In this document: positions 11,755 through 23,026 of the stretch, in pieces
Numbering within the stretch: position 1 is the stretch's first letter
How the letters are laid out: each line of letters starts with the position of its first letter
Assembly (NCBI GenBank): GCA_029891345.1
Contig: CM057009.1
Span: forward strand, 301,917,466 to 301,981,465
Source of the DNA: Dryococelus australis
Lineage: Eukaryota > Arthropoda > Insecta > Phasmatodea > Phasmatidae
Direction: 5' to 3'
DNA: 64,000 nt
Position numbers and translations under genes: made by a program
Notes under the pieces: generated by a model
The model's input: only the letters and a program-made list of their open reading frames with translations
Database searches by the model: none
Told to the model about the DNA's origin: nothing

Positions 11755-13097
11755 CCGTTGCTGGGACAGGCACGGGAAATCGTTTACAATGGGGCAACAC
11801 ATATGAAAGAACAGAAGCGATTACACAATTTGAAGTATAACATTGCCGAATCGACAAGTGCTGCAACAGGAGTTTCTCAGACAACGGTGAAAAGAATTGT
11901 GGCAGAAGGTAAAGTTAAAAGCAAAAATAGTTAAAGTTTTTTCTACACCCACGGGGGAGAATAAGGAGCGGAAAAAAAGAATCGAAGTATATGACTTGAG
12001 GCGCGTAGCTATGCGGCGGAAAAATTCACGAGTTTTACATCGTTAGGAAAACAGTACCAACATTAAAGAAATTGACAAGGGCATTAAGAGAGGACGGAGT
12101 TTGAAATTGCAGTAGAGAGTACTTGCGGAATGTGTTGACAAGTTTAGGTTTTAGGTGGAAGAAATACCAATCTAAAAGAAAAAATTTGATAGAAAAACCG
12201 GAAATTGTTGCGTGAAGGGGGCGGTATCTACGGGAAGTTCGTGAGTATCGGAATGCTGGTAGAAATATCGTGTATTTTGACGAAACATACGTACATGGAA
12301 CACATAGCGTTAGTTCCTGCTGGCAGTCGAGCACTGAAGTAGGTGTAACAGAATCGATTGGCAATGGGCTACGTTTGATAATCGTGCATGCTGGGGGAGA
12401 AGAAGATTTTGTTTCAAATGCTTTATTGATTTTCATATCAAAGCAAAAGTCTGGCGACTATCACGATGACATGAACTACCAAAAATTTTCGACCTGGGTG
12501 AAACAGAAGTTACTTCCAAATTTACCTGAAAATAGTATCATAGTTGTAGACAATGCCAGCTACCACAATGCTCTAATAAATAAAAAGTCTACATCCGCTA
12601 CTGTGAAATCTGGCATCCAAGACTGGTTAAAAGCCAACAACATTCAATAATCTTCTCACACGTCAAAAGCAGATTTGCTGCTTTTGATAAAAACCTATTA
12701 CAGCACAAAAACATTCAAAGTGGACCAAATTATCGAAGAATTTGGCCACGACGTAATTCGTTTGCCTCCATGCCATGCAGATTTGAATCCAATTGAACTA
12801 GTGTGAGGGGATATCAAAGCAAAAATCTGCCAGGAGATATCATCATCTCTGGAAGATAAACGAAAGCTGTGTGAAACGTTAATTGGTTCGTTTACGGTGG
12901 AACAGTGGAAAAAGTGTTGCGACCACGTGAAAAACTTCGAAGCCGAATATTTCAAGAACGATGCAATAGTGGACATCGAAATATACAAGATAATTGTGAA
13001 CCTTGACATATCTAGTGGCGAAAATTACTCAAGTGACACGGGGTCGAGTGACACAGAAACGGCTGACAGTTTCAACTCCGGCTCGGGCTCGAAATAG
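11755..13097 (+). pseudogene. IS630/Tc1/mariner transposase relic, DD~82E (Sailor-like) type
   Basis: This is a decayed DDE transposase. The N-terminal helix-turn-helix region (11755-11934) has a GQAREIVYN start and an AATGVSQTTVKRIV recognition helix. The catalytic core follows in another frame: first Asp in VYFDETYVHG (12270-12300), second Asp in VVDNASYHN (~12545-12570), and the last acidic residue in DLNPIE (~12780-12800). About 81 codon positions separate the second Asp from the Glu, far more than the 34 of Tc1 and close to the DD82E/Sailor group. The C-terminal 66 codons (12897-13097) are acidic and Ser/Thr-rich, ending TAG. Stops (12648, 12806) and frameshifts break the gene at least four times. 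The IIVHAGGEEDFV and GDYHDDMNYQKF segments match, from memory, a transposase family common in insects. It is inactive. Confidence 0.85.
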
Positions 13098-13126
13098 GCG
13101 AGTCTGTTACAAATCGTATTTGATTA

Positions 13127-13338
13127 CAGTCCATTCACGGTAAAGTGAGCACTTAGCTTGCCACTAATTTTAACACTGTACACAAAATAATACGTTACAA
13201 CTTTGAACTACTTTACTTAATTCACTACCAACTTTACTAGAAACAAACAAACCAACGTTTGGTCATGTCAGTCAACGAATCTGTGTTTTTTTCAGAAATA
13301 TTGATTTCAAAAATGCTCACATTACCGCAAATGGACTA
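13127..13338. mobile_element. 212-bp MITE with 24-bp TIRs and TA target-site duplication
   Basis: Terminal inverted repeats lie at 13127-13150 (starting CAGTCCATT) and 13315-13338, matching at 20 of 24 positions as reverse complements. TA dinucleotides flank both ends (13125-13126 and 13339-13340), the signature of Tc1/mariner-type insertion. It sits 30 bp downstream of the DD~82E transposase stop codon. It may be an independent MITE, or the 3' end of that transposon with a subterminal inverted copy. I could not find the matching repeat upstream of the transposase. Confidence 0.75.
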
Positions 13339-13349
13339 TATAGTAACGT

Positions 13350-13690
13350 TGTTTGTTGTAGTATAATGAATTTATCGAAATGCTTCTTGCTTCAGAAGGA
13401 TGCTTACGAAAATACCTAAAAAGTAAAATTAAGTATGTTTCGAAATTAGACCTTTAAGGGTGTGAAAATACGTAAAATGTGTTTTCGGTTAATCATATCG
13501 AACCAGTTGAAATGCCGAGGTGTTTTTTGCTTCATAATGATGCTTACGTAAATACATAAAACGCAATTTTAGGGTTTTTCACCATTCAACTCATAAAGAG
13601 ACGAAAAGACGTAAAATGTGTTTTCAAGGAATACCGACTTAAACCCGAATAAATATCACGGCTCTTTATGCTTCAGAATAAGACTGACTA
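13350..13690. repeat. Tandem repeat, ~141-bp unit, about 2.4 copies
   Basis: A TTGCTTCAGAAGGATGCTTACG-like segment recurs near 13386, 13528 and 13668, and a CGTAAAATGTGTTTTC segment recurs near 13469 and 13610. The spacing is 140-142 bp with moderate divergence. Confidence 0.8.
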
Positions 13691-13710
13691 TACTGTTATA
13701 TACGTAATGT

Positions 13711-13845
13711 GGTACAACCTCGGAGCAGTCGTTTGGAGTTGCGGTCTACGGCTCGGGATGTTCTGGGTTAGAATCCCGTGCAAGGCATGGGTGTCAATTC
13801 TACGTTACGTCGTAAGTTAGGTCATAAGCCTTCAAACATGAACAC
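13711..13845 (+). mobile_element. tRNA-derived SINE (head region)
   Basis: A tRNA-like head carries a B-box-like GGGTTAGAATCCC near 13767 and a degenerate A box ~35 bp upstream. It is followed by GCAAGGCATGGGTGTC and a TAAGTTAGGTCA tail, an arrangement I recognise from insect tRNA-SINEs. It lacks an intact acceptor stem, so it is not a functional tRNA gene. The 3' end is uncertain. Confidence 0.6.
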
Positions 13846-14088
13846 TGTGGAACGTTATTAATCGAGCGTGAACTTTAAAACGTTGGTCTTAGTTTAATTG
13901 ACAAGAAGGTCGTTCATTAAAAGTCAATATCAGCTGCCACGAGTATTACACGCGAGCCTACAGCTATGTTGTTCATACAGAGTTTCCTTTGCAGCTGTGT
14001 ACTGTACCGCAACCGCGTTCGTGTAAGTTGGGATCAGTGATAAGGGAGGAGACACCACCCTTACCGCTCCTAACCGGTTTCCGGAACT

Positions 14089-14100
14089 TGCGCCTGCGCA
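14089..14100. promoter_or_regulatory. NRF-1-type palindromic site TGCGCCTGCGCA
   Basis: The site matches the NRF-1 consensus YGCGCMTGCGCR. It lies in a GC-rich patch ~250 bp upstream of the LINE ORF1 region, so it could be part of a LINE internal promoter or of an unrelated promoter. This is a sequence match only. Confidence 0.3.
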
Positions 14101-14340
14101 GTAGAAAGTCCGTTTGTAGCCTGCTATCCTATAGTAATTAAGAAGAGTTAATATAGTCGATCCTGGTACTTCACAGCTCACTCCTCACACACACTTCAAC
14201 CTTGTCCTCCGACCAAGGAGGGTGCGAACTGCGTTATCTCGTCGTCTACGACACCTAAGCTCGCGGCATACACCCTGTACACTGTGGTCGGCCTGGAAAC
14301 AGGTCATCTAGAGCCTAGCCCCTAGGGGTCAGCGGCCACA

Positions 14341-15690
14341 GTGTGCAGCACCGATCTAGGCACATTTCTGACAACACTTGCTCGTCAATTGCATACAACA
14401 CATCGCAAATCGCTCCAGCCGATCCTTTCTCCCCCTCCCCTCCAACCCTCCCGGGGTATGGAGTCGGACGGGGGAACGTCTGACTCGGGTGGTCTCGTGC
14501 GGATACAGATCACCGAAAGGGACACTGCAATCCTAAAAATGTTCCCGCACCTGACTGATGAAATTAAAACGGATCCAAGGAATTGCTTCATTCAATTCCC
14601 TGCAAACTCACCACAGGCTCAATTCATACAAAGCATAATGCCCCCCCACCCCCTTCACCAGCTAAACAACAACAAGAACACATGGACTTGGAATTCCCGC
14701 AACAAAAAAGAAAGAGAAAAACCAGTAAACAGGACACCCCCACCCACAAGGAGGACAAACGCCTCCGCCATTCGTCGTCTGAGTACTACCAACCCCCGGC
14801 CCTTGAGGCCAGCATCCAGTCAACACCCAGTCGTCTGACGGCTGAACAACAACCCAGAGGAAACTCCGAATTGTAGTTCCTGACAGCACACAATATCACT
14901 TGCTGTTTCAAAAACTCAGGGCCATCAGCAAGGACGTATTCTCACTGCTCCCAACTCGCAATGGAATTCAAATCCAAACAACAAATTTCCATCATTACGA
15001 GGGTGATCGGCAAATGCTCTCAGCCAACTACATCAACTTATTTACTTTCAATGATACTTCCAAGCAACCTTCGACCTCCCTTCCTCATCCGACATGGAGG
15101 TCATCAAACAGGATATTCAAGGCAGCGGCTATAAGGGTCACCACATATATCAATTCAGTAATAAAAATCACCTGCAACACAGACCCCACGAACTTCACTC
15201 TGGAGCCTCAACCCTTTTTTTGTGTAATAGCCGCGCAGGACCCTAATCTGCCCCCTTTACACGCTTGACAAAAGTTAATATGACAATGGTTCATCCAAGG
15301 CCCTGCTAAAAAAGACAACAAGATGTGGCTGAATGCCGCAAGTGTCACGCCTTGGGACACACGAAACTTCTGTTTCATGCCAGAGGTCTGCCCACACTGC
15401 TCCGGCTCACACCCCGCGGGCGCCTGTCCCTCTGCCCATGCTCAACCCAAACGTGCAAATTGCAATGGAGACCATTTCGTACTCTCCAAAAACTGTCCTA
15501 AATTCCTGGAACTGGTACAGAAGAGAACACAAACCAGAGAAAGAACAACATCTCAGTCAGTTGCTGCACCGTCCAGGAACCTGGCGTCGAAGTCAAGGCC
15601 ACGAAACCCACAACTGTCGTATGCGCAGGCACTTGCTTCCCGCCCCCTCACAACAACACACGCATATGAAACCCTTGCAGATACAACAGC

Positions 15691-15730
<40 letters not shown>

Positions 15731-15946
15731 CCAATTTCCTCTCGCCCTCTCCCGCAAGGGTCGCTGAGGGAGATGAAAGCTGTAATGCGGGAATTCCGTG
15801 AATCCATGGCTTTCCTACAAGCTTGCGACTTTTCATCGCTCCTGGCGCACATCCGCCCGTACATCAGCCAGGTTTCGAACATGACAGACAAGCAGGAAAG
15901 AATCTGGATACTGCTCGAGGCCATGGCGACGTTTGCAGCCTCTTAA
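14341..15946 (+). pseudogene. LINE ORF1 (Gag-like RNA-binding protein) with CCHC zinc knuckles
   Basis: ORF1 proteins of this class bind element RNA. The N-terminal third (14341-14838) is Pro/Ser/Lys-rich and low in complexity. A middle region (14900-15268) has RNGIQIQTTN and YINLFTF motifs typical of the RNA-binding part of Jockey/I ORF1. Zinc knuckles follow: the first (CRKCHALGH..., ~15333) is cut by a frameshift after the His. The second (CPHCSGSHPAGAC) is intact. The third has lost its first Cys (Arg instead). An ACA/CAA tract encodes Thr in the main frame. The C-terminal part ends in a plausible helix before TAA at 15944. Frame changes near 14840, 15080 and 15355 make it a pseudogene. 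The start codon is unsure. Confidence 0.75.
15681..15731. repeat. (ACA/CAA)n microsatellite inside LINE ORF1
   Basis: About sixteen CAA/ACA units with little interruption read as poly-Thr in the ORF1 frame and poly-Gln in the neighbouring frame. Confidence 0.9.
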
Positions 15947-15981
15947 GCCGGATACATGCCCTAAAATTTTTCCTTCGACCC

Positions 15982-16062
15982 ATGACGAACACTGGAGCGA
16001 TCGTAACAATATTTACAGCTAAACTACACTTTGCCGAGCGACAGACCGCGTATTTAAATTAA
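15982..16062 (+). pseudogene. LINE ORF2 N-terminal stub
   Basis: An ATG in a new frame opens 36 bp after the ORF1 stop and gives MTNTGAIVTIFTAKLHFAER before a stop at 16060. Position, spacing and the short sequence fit the first residues of an endonuclease-reverse transcriptase ORF2. No endonuclease catalytic motif is present. The call rests mainly on position. Confidence 0.5.
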
Positions 16063-17860
16063 TAAAAACACCAATTGATTGCAGCACCTAGTTTTGCAAA
16101 TCAAAGCTACTTTGTGCCTTCAGCACACGCAAATATATTCATTTTAATTTAATTAAATTATATTACTAAATACCGGCCCTTACTTTCGTTATCAACTACA
16201 ACAATTACTATAAAATAAATTGCATAAAGCAGAACAGTAACACAAAATATGGATTTTTCAAGTAATTTTTTCACCAATTAAAAGGCCAGATATTATCTTT
16301 TAAAGTTTTGCAGCAGCATTATATTATTAAAATCAATTGAATTACAACAACTTAAACTATAATTGTCATACTTTAATTTTCCCGATACAATATAAAAGCT
16401 GTTCTCGGTAAATAATGACAGTGCTGCCATCTCTTGTGGAACTCCGAGCGCCACGCCTCCTATAATTCCCCGGCCAATCAGAGCCCTCTGGCCGACTTGC
16501 ACTCTAACTTCTCACTTATAACTCGTTTTCCAGGTTCTGCTTTCGGATTTTTACGAGTATTATATAACAAAGATTAATAATTCTTATTATAAACGACTTC
16601 TCTAACGTTTATTTATGCCCTCAGCACCAAATATAGTGACAGTCCACTTAAAACAAGCCCCGAACCTGGCTGGAATTTTCCGATCGGTCCGGGACAAAAT
16701 CTCGCCTCTTCTAACAAAAGTGCTTTGCGCTTGAATCGCACCTGTCAGTCCAGCCCAGTCACTCACCACAGTAACATACACTCGTGCATTTAAATATACA
16801 ATAGTTACTTAATTCACTATGCAGCAACTTCATTACCCAAGCAATTGATTCTCAATATTTATTATTATATTTTACAACAAAAACACTGAATTAATTTTCG
16901 CGCAACTTAACTTCACCACGCCACAATGAAACCCGTTTATTATGAAGCATTTTCCACTCCAGTCATGGGAAAACAATTTTTAACCGATTATTTTAACTTC
17001 GTCTGGAATTAACTTCCGCTTTTCTTACCACACTGTCGCCAGCCTCCTCACAGGGGCTTGCGACAGCACAATAAAAGTCCTGGACTTTAATATTCCGCGC
17101 TGATTAATTCAATTAACTTCGCCACTCTCCTTTATCCCGTACAGGCAGGGAAAAGGAGAGTAAATACAGCTTTGGAAACAGCTCCCAGGCGCTACCCTGG
17201 GAATCCTGTACAGTAATGTTTGCTTTGCAGCATTTAGTATTATTGATGGCCGCGGTGAGGGGAGGGGGTTAGCTTCTTCTTTCCTCCACAATCTAACTGA
17301 GAACCATCTGGGAGGCCAAGGTCCCTTCACTAGGGACCGATCCACCCCCGCGCCGAGGGAGTAGCGTCCCAGTGATGTAAAACCGGCCTGGTACTTTGTT
17401 GAGGGCTTCGAGCCAGTGTGGTTATGCAAGAATATAGATAGGTTGTTCACTTGTCTAGGCACTACAACAAAGGTGAAATTTTGCCGGACAGAAAGATGGA
17501 TGGGCGACGGATTGTTGTGAGTCGCTTTCAGCTGACGGACGAAACAACAGACGTATGACTGACTGACTGGCGGATGGGCGACTGGCGAGCGTCGTTCCGG
17601 CATTTTGCTGTAGAGTGCGCCGTGTACGCGACTGTTTCACCTCTGTACTCGCAAGTATTCTTTGCCACTACGGAGAAGGGATTACGTATTTCCCACGTAA
17701 AGCCGCACAGATAATTAGCGTCCACGGAACATGGGCAATTAGCAAATAAAACCAAAGTTAAAATTTTGTATTTGCTTAATCAGTTTGATTAATGACAAGC
17801 AAAAATCGTAATAAAACAATTACGTTCTAAAAACGCGAACATTTCGTTTCAACGTAACTT
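16063..17860. other. No recognised gene; mixed AT-rich and GC-rich intergenic sequence
   Basis: Open frames here (up to 164 codons on minus, 17109-17603) contain no recognisable domain and lie in GC-rich sequence with few stops. A CGTCAG-rich patch at 17460-17640 resembles the one at 10440-10660 in inverted orientation. A GAGGCCAAGGTCCCTTCACT segment near 17310 may belong to a dispersed repeat, but I could not define ends. Confidence 0.5.
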
Positions 17861-17866
17861 GTTACC

Positions 17867-17979
<113 letters not shown>

Positions 17980-18064
17980 GACTCAGTAAATTTTAGTTTC
18001 TAAAATCTGTTAAGATAAATTAAATTTTCTTCTAGCCTTGCTGACACGCTACAGAAGAAAGGGT

Positions 18065-18200
18065 AATTAAAATTTTTAATTTGTTTTTCTTTAATTTTTA
18101 TGGCGATAGTTAAATATAATTTTTTTTAAATTTACATTTTTTTTCTTTTTAATTTTCCTGAAATTAACATGGCGGTAGTTAAATATGATTTTTTTTTGTT
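18065..18200. repeat. Tandem duplication, ~69-bp unit, two copies
   Basis: ATGGCGATAGTTAAATATAA at about 18100 recurs as ATGGCGGTAGTTAAATATGA 69 bp later. Both copies are followed by T tracts. Confidence 0.75.
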
Positions 18201-18419
18201 AGGAGGAAACTAGTTCAACAGTTCACAACATGACAGCGCAAAGAATACGACGTTCTAAACACATCATTTTTAATAAAACAATTCTATAAACGAGTAAGTC
18301 GTAATTATTTTTAATAAAACATATATTCTTGTGTTATTGATAGCCAGAATCTTGTCTTTCTACTTAACATATAAATATGTTGTTTTTATCTGTGCGATGC
18401 GACGTACGTTCGAACGTAG

Positions 18420-18920
18420 AAATCCTATATGTTCGGTACGAGCAAGGCAGCGTACCGTAGTTACGGTACACTTGCAATGCTGCGCTGCACCAGCGGGACT
18501 TTGATCCCCTCTGTTTTGATAACACGCCGTCTCCCTTTGTGTTCGGGCGGAACCGAGAAGGGGAGGGGGACAATATACAATGTTGCCAGTGGACGTCGTG
18601 AGCGCCAATACCGGCTGAGAACTGGCAGGATCTCTTTTTCTCGCATCTTTCTCATCTCCCGAGCTACATGCGGCGTGAGTAATGGACGACGGAGAGATCC
18701 CTGGCCGAATTCTCGCTCGGGGAACTGTAACGACTCAGCTATCCTTTAAAACCTTTAGCTTCGTTTCGTCTTCCCGACCAAAGTTTATCCTTCAACAACG
18801 TAGAAAAGTTCACATCGAAACGCTCCTATTGGATAGAATCAGTGCCATGATCTCCATAAGCTGCTGCGGAAGTGTTAGCATCACAGATGCATGTAACGTG
18901 AGATTTAATATTTAATTATT
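18420..18920. other. GC-rich unassigned block with a near-perfect palindrome
   Basis: This moderately GC-rich stretch holds the inverted repeat GTACCGTA-GT-TACGGTAC (18452-18469). Open frames of 60-106 codons overlap on both strands and none has a recognisable domain. It could be a promoter/first-exon region or an LTR relic; no donor, PBS or repeat partner was found. Confidence 0.35.
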
Positions 18921-18929
18921 TTTAGTTTA

Positions 18930-21900
18930 ATACCACAAAGGCTAAACAGAAATATTCCCCTAAGTAAGCGTATACAACCTTGACCCGGCTATATCGATAG
19001 CAATAAAAAATATGGAAGCGGTCTATATCTACACATCAAAGTTATTCATATACCATCTTCTTAAGCATGCCATACGTTTCTTATCTAACACAAAAAAAGA
19101 TACTAAACACTCTTAACTGCAAATAGGCTACATTTTTTACAGGATAATTTAGAGGTGCAATTTAAAAAACAAAATAGGCCTAGACATGCTATTTACAGAA
19201 CAATACTCTTTCAGACAGTTGTTAAAAACATCGAGACACTTAGCTTACCTTAGTAGCGCAGGTAAATTATTAAATTCAGCCAGTCCTCAATTAAAAAAAA
19301 AAAAAAAGATGGTTTTACCAGAGACAGAATTACATCTTCCTGTTAGAAAAGTCCCCTCCCTCCAAACCCCACTTCAACACGATACATAAATTTCAATATT
19401 TTGGAAATGTCAGACCCTTGCTGCTTCCTTGACCCAAGGATGCAGCAACGACGGAATTAGCCCAATCACAAAATAATCTGAGCATTCAAAAACAACTGCA
19501 AAAATGCCGACAAGAGAAATTTTCTTAAGTAGGTCAGGAGTAACATCAGTATTTGAAAAGTTCAAAACATGAAGTACGGAAAAACTTTCTTTTAATGTAG
19601 TCCTCTATTTTTTGTTTGTTTTAGGCAAACATTATAAATTATTTAAACATTTTAAGGAGTAATACATAAAGTTTATCTACGTTTATTTTTTCACAAAAAC
19701 ACTCAGAAAAAAATACTCTCCAAAATATTTTTGCCATAATGCAAAAATTTCAAAATATTTACAAATTACTGAATTCCTTCTGGTACCTATGCGTTCACAA
19801 GAACCCTACCGATATATAATATTTGCTTAACAAACCAAGCCAAATCTAAATTTCACTAAAAGCATGGCAAAAAGGCAACATTTATGATTCAATAGTATTT
19901 GAATTCTGCCTATCAAGCTATACAAAGCCTTTCTAAAATAACGCATTTATGGTACCAGAGAAAAATTTACAACATGGGAATTATATACTTTCTCTTTAAA
20001 ATGACAATTGATTTTCCGGCTAACCTGGCCAACCAAAGGCCATTCAAAACGTTACTTAGATTCAAGAATATTTCCATTTTACTCAACTTACATGGGGGTC
20101 TCGCAAAAACCCAATTAAAAAGGTTTCCACATACAATTTAAATTCACAGTTAATTTCATACGTGATTTTGCCATTCCTAGCACATTTATAAAATATGACA
20201 AATACGCAACATATTTTAGAAGACTTTGAAATCTCCGGGCTGAGCTTGACTTGCCTGCCAATTAATTACATACTGTGCAAAACATTCATTTTCGTTTCCT
20301 CGTCCATTGACCAAAGTAACTGCTCGCAAGTAGAGAGCCTTAACTATCGAGGAGGAAAATACTAATTGAAAAACGTCAGATTTCTACACCTAAGACGACT
20401 GCATAGCAAACATATTTGAGAATTTTTAAGTCGTCTTTTCTGATTTCCATCATAATCATATTAGCAAGTATAGTCCATTCCTCATTGGAAGCAACTTTCT
20501 GGGAGCCCTGCTAAATATCTACTTGCAGGCCCGTTTCGTATCCTTCCGCCAAATGTAAACATACATTGCAATGTGACTGCTATGTAGCATGGCCAAATCA
20601 ATGTTTACACGCCATTGTGTGTTTACTTGTGTTCGTATACTTTCGCTACACCTAAACACAAACATAGAAATGTGATTTATACTTTAATACCTGTCAAATG
20701 TATTGTTAACTGTTTACAGCTTTTCAAAGAATTCTGTCTTAGGTCTATTTCGAAAACCATTTCGTACGAATATTTACAGTTTAGGCCTATAACATTATTT
20801 AACTCAGCTTTATGACGTTTTAAAAATGCCTGAATTAACTATAGTTATTACGGTTACGTTACATTAACATATTTGTTTTCCACGACATAGCACATTACAC
20901 GTAATGCACGTTAATATTTTGCCACGACTGTGTTAAACACTGTTACAACTGCGGGGTAATGAACTGTAGTGTTGAACTTTTTGTTATTGATATGTGTTGG
21001 GTTATTTCTTTAAAAGGACGGCCTCAGTTCGAATAAAGAAGGAATAGACAGTCCAACGAAAAAGCGACATTAAAATCAATCACGCAACTCGTGTCGTTCA
21101 TTTTTTGTTGTAGAAACTTAAAATATAGCGGTTAACATGCACACAAATAAGCCCACCGTAACTTTTATTCCACTCATATTTACATGTATAGCTACTTACT
21201 GTGTATAAGGTTTATTGAAATTTATTGAGGATGGGCTTGGTTATTTTGTTGAGATTGGTGGTAGGTCACGTTACACGACTGTGTTTCAAACACCCAGGGG
21301 AAAGGTACAACGTTATGATAAATAAACAGACGGGGATGTAAATAAATAACTTTGTCATAAAAACAGTTCACATCAATTACTTGAAATCACGCATACACGT
21401 ATATCCAGTGTAACGATCGCCACACAGCCTCACCACGCTATTTCACACGCAGCGGTTAACGAAACACACCGTAACAGTATATTTATTACTACCGCGGAAA
21501 GACAGATTTATCAGAACATAGTAACTTGCTTAGATAGGTTTAAAAAACTCAACGTCTACAAACGTGATGTGGTAAATTGAAGAATTTTTCGGAGTAAGTA
21601 TAATTTACTTCGTTCGGTAAAACAACAACTCGCCACGTCTGCCAACTTCACTTTGTTTCTGCCCCGCCACCATTTCTAAATATATTAAAATAAATATTCA
21701 AACATTAAAATCTCCTACCAGTTGTAAATTACAAATTCAAAAATCATTATTTTGCTGCAATAAGTATGGCATATATTACAATTGAAAACATGTACAATTT
21801 TTGCGTCCTAGAGAAGTGAAACTTCCCGAGTGTGACAGAGACAAAGAAACAGAGAGAAAGAGAGAGAGAGAGCGACAAAGCTCGCTCAGCAGACAGTTGT

Positions 21901-23020
21901 TTCATAGTTGCATTCGCTCGATTAAACAACATTGTGCCACTACGGCCTTCTCACGATATTTGCGCTGTTATTTTAAACTGTAAAAATGAGATATATTGTC
22001 ATTGGGGCTACCTAAATTTTTAAATATTTCAATAGGCACCGTTTAATCTACAAATAGTATACTAAAAAACTAGGTTAAAATAATATTTTAACTGTTAACT
22101 AATCCTTACCGGCCTTTGCAAACACGTCGCTGTTCTCGCTGCTGTTAATTCATTTTTAAAAAGAAATAAATATTACAAGTTATAGAAGATATTAAGGTAA
22201 AGTTTCATTTATTCAATAATACAGTACTTTGAAGTTAACCACAGTGTTATATATTTGTAGAATACAGGTTATTGAAAAAACAGGTTGACATGTTATGCCT
22301 AGAGTATTTTTTCAAAGGTTGATTTTCATTAGTCGCTTTAAATCAGGAATGGACTATAGGTTCATACTTGTGAAAATTTCAGCCTGTTTGGGCATTCTAG
22401 TCTTAAAGTGACATCATAGTGTTTGGCCAATATTACATTTAATGTGCAAATTATTCCTGTTTATTTTTGCCTAAAAAAAAAAAAAACAACTTTAAATAAA
22501 CGTGTCAACACATGTGACTACTTTTCTTAATCCGCTGTCGTGCAGCTCAACTTTTACTTTGACGTAAGGGGTACACATGTTTCTAGCAAGGAATTACATC
22601 ATCCGCATGCCTTACACGCTATCTGCGTTGCAGAATGATCGAAATGAAGGCACTCTTTAATTGCTTTCTTACGGAAATAACTACAGTGTAACGTGAATCA
22701 GAAACGAAAATCTCAAAATATATTGCGTTTATTTTAGAGGCTCCCTCAACCCCAAAGTAGGTGGAAAAAAATTTCATCACGCTCCTGCTTTCATAAATTT
22801 TTTAGTAATTCAAGGGATATTATTAATGAAAATGTTTCAATAATGTACGGAAATATTGTCCGTAATAACAAGAAACAATACTCACTTCCGTAAACAAAAA
22901 ACACGGAACTTTCTCCACCCACGAAGGTTGCCGAAGCGAAACGAAATGTTACGTCGCCGCTAAAAGCAGAAAATAATGGTTCGTGAGACAATTACGGCAT
23001 TCACTCCACGACACGTAAAT
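18930..23020. other. AT-rich sequence without recognised genes
   Basis: I scanned both strands and found no coding similarity, RNA gene or terminal repeat pair. Short GA-rich (21850-21873) and A-rich (19293-19307, 22475-22488) tracts are the only distinct features. Open frames are short and AT-biased. Confidence 0.55.
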
Positions 23021-23026
23021 ATAGCC

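Larger units (their letters stand above)
14180..16062 (+). mobile_element. Jockey/I-like LINE, 3'-deleted: 5' region, ORF1 and start of ORF2
   Basis: A non-LTR retrotransposon copy carries a GC-rich 5' region, a full-length but frameshifted ORF1 (14341-15946) and about the first 27 codons of ORF2 (15982-16062). The similarity to ORF2 then stops, with no endonuclease, reverse transcriptase or poly(A) tail downstream. Ordinary LINE copies are truncated at the 5' end because target-primed reverse transcription starts at the 3' end, so this copy must have lost its 3' part by deletion, rearrangement or another insertion near 16062. Confidence 0.75.

Noticed and set aside
17109..17603. 164-codon minus-strand open frame
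   Set aside because: No domain; lies in GC-rich repeat-like sequence with overlapping frames on the same strand.
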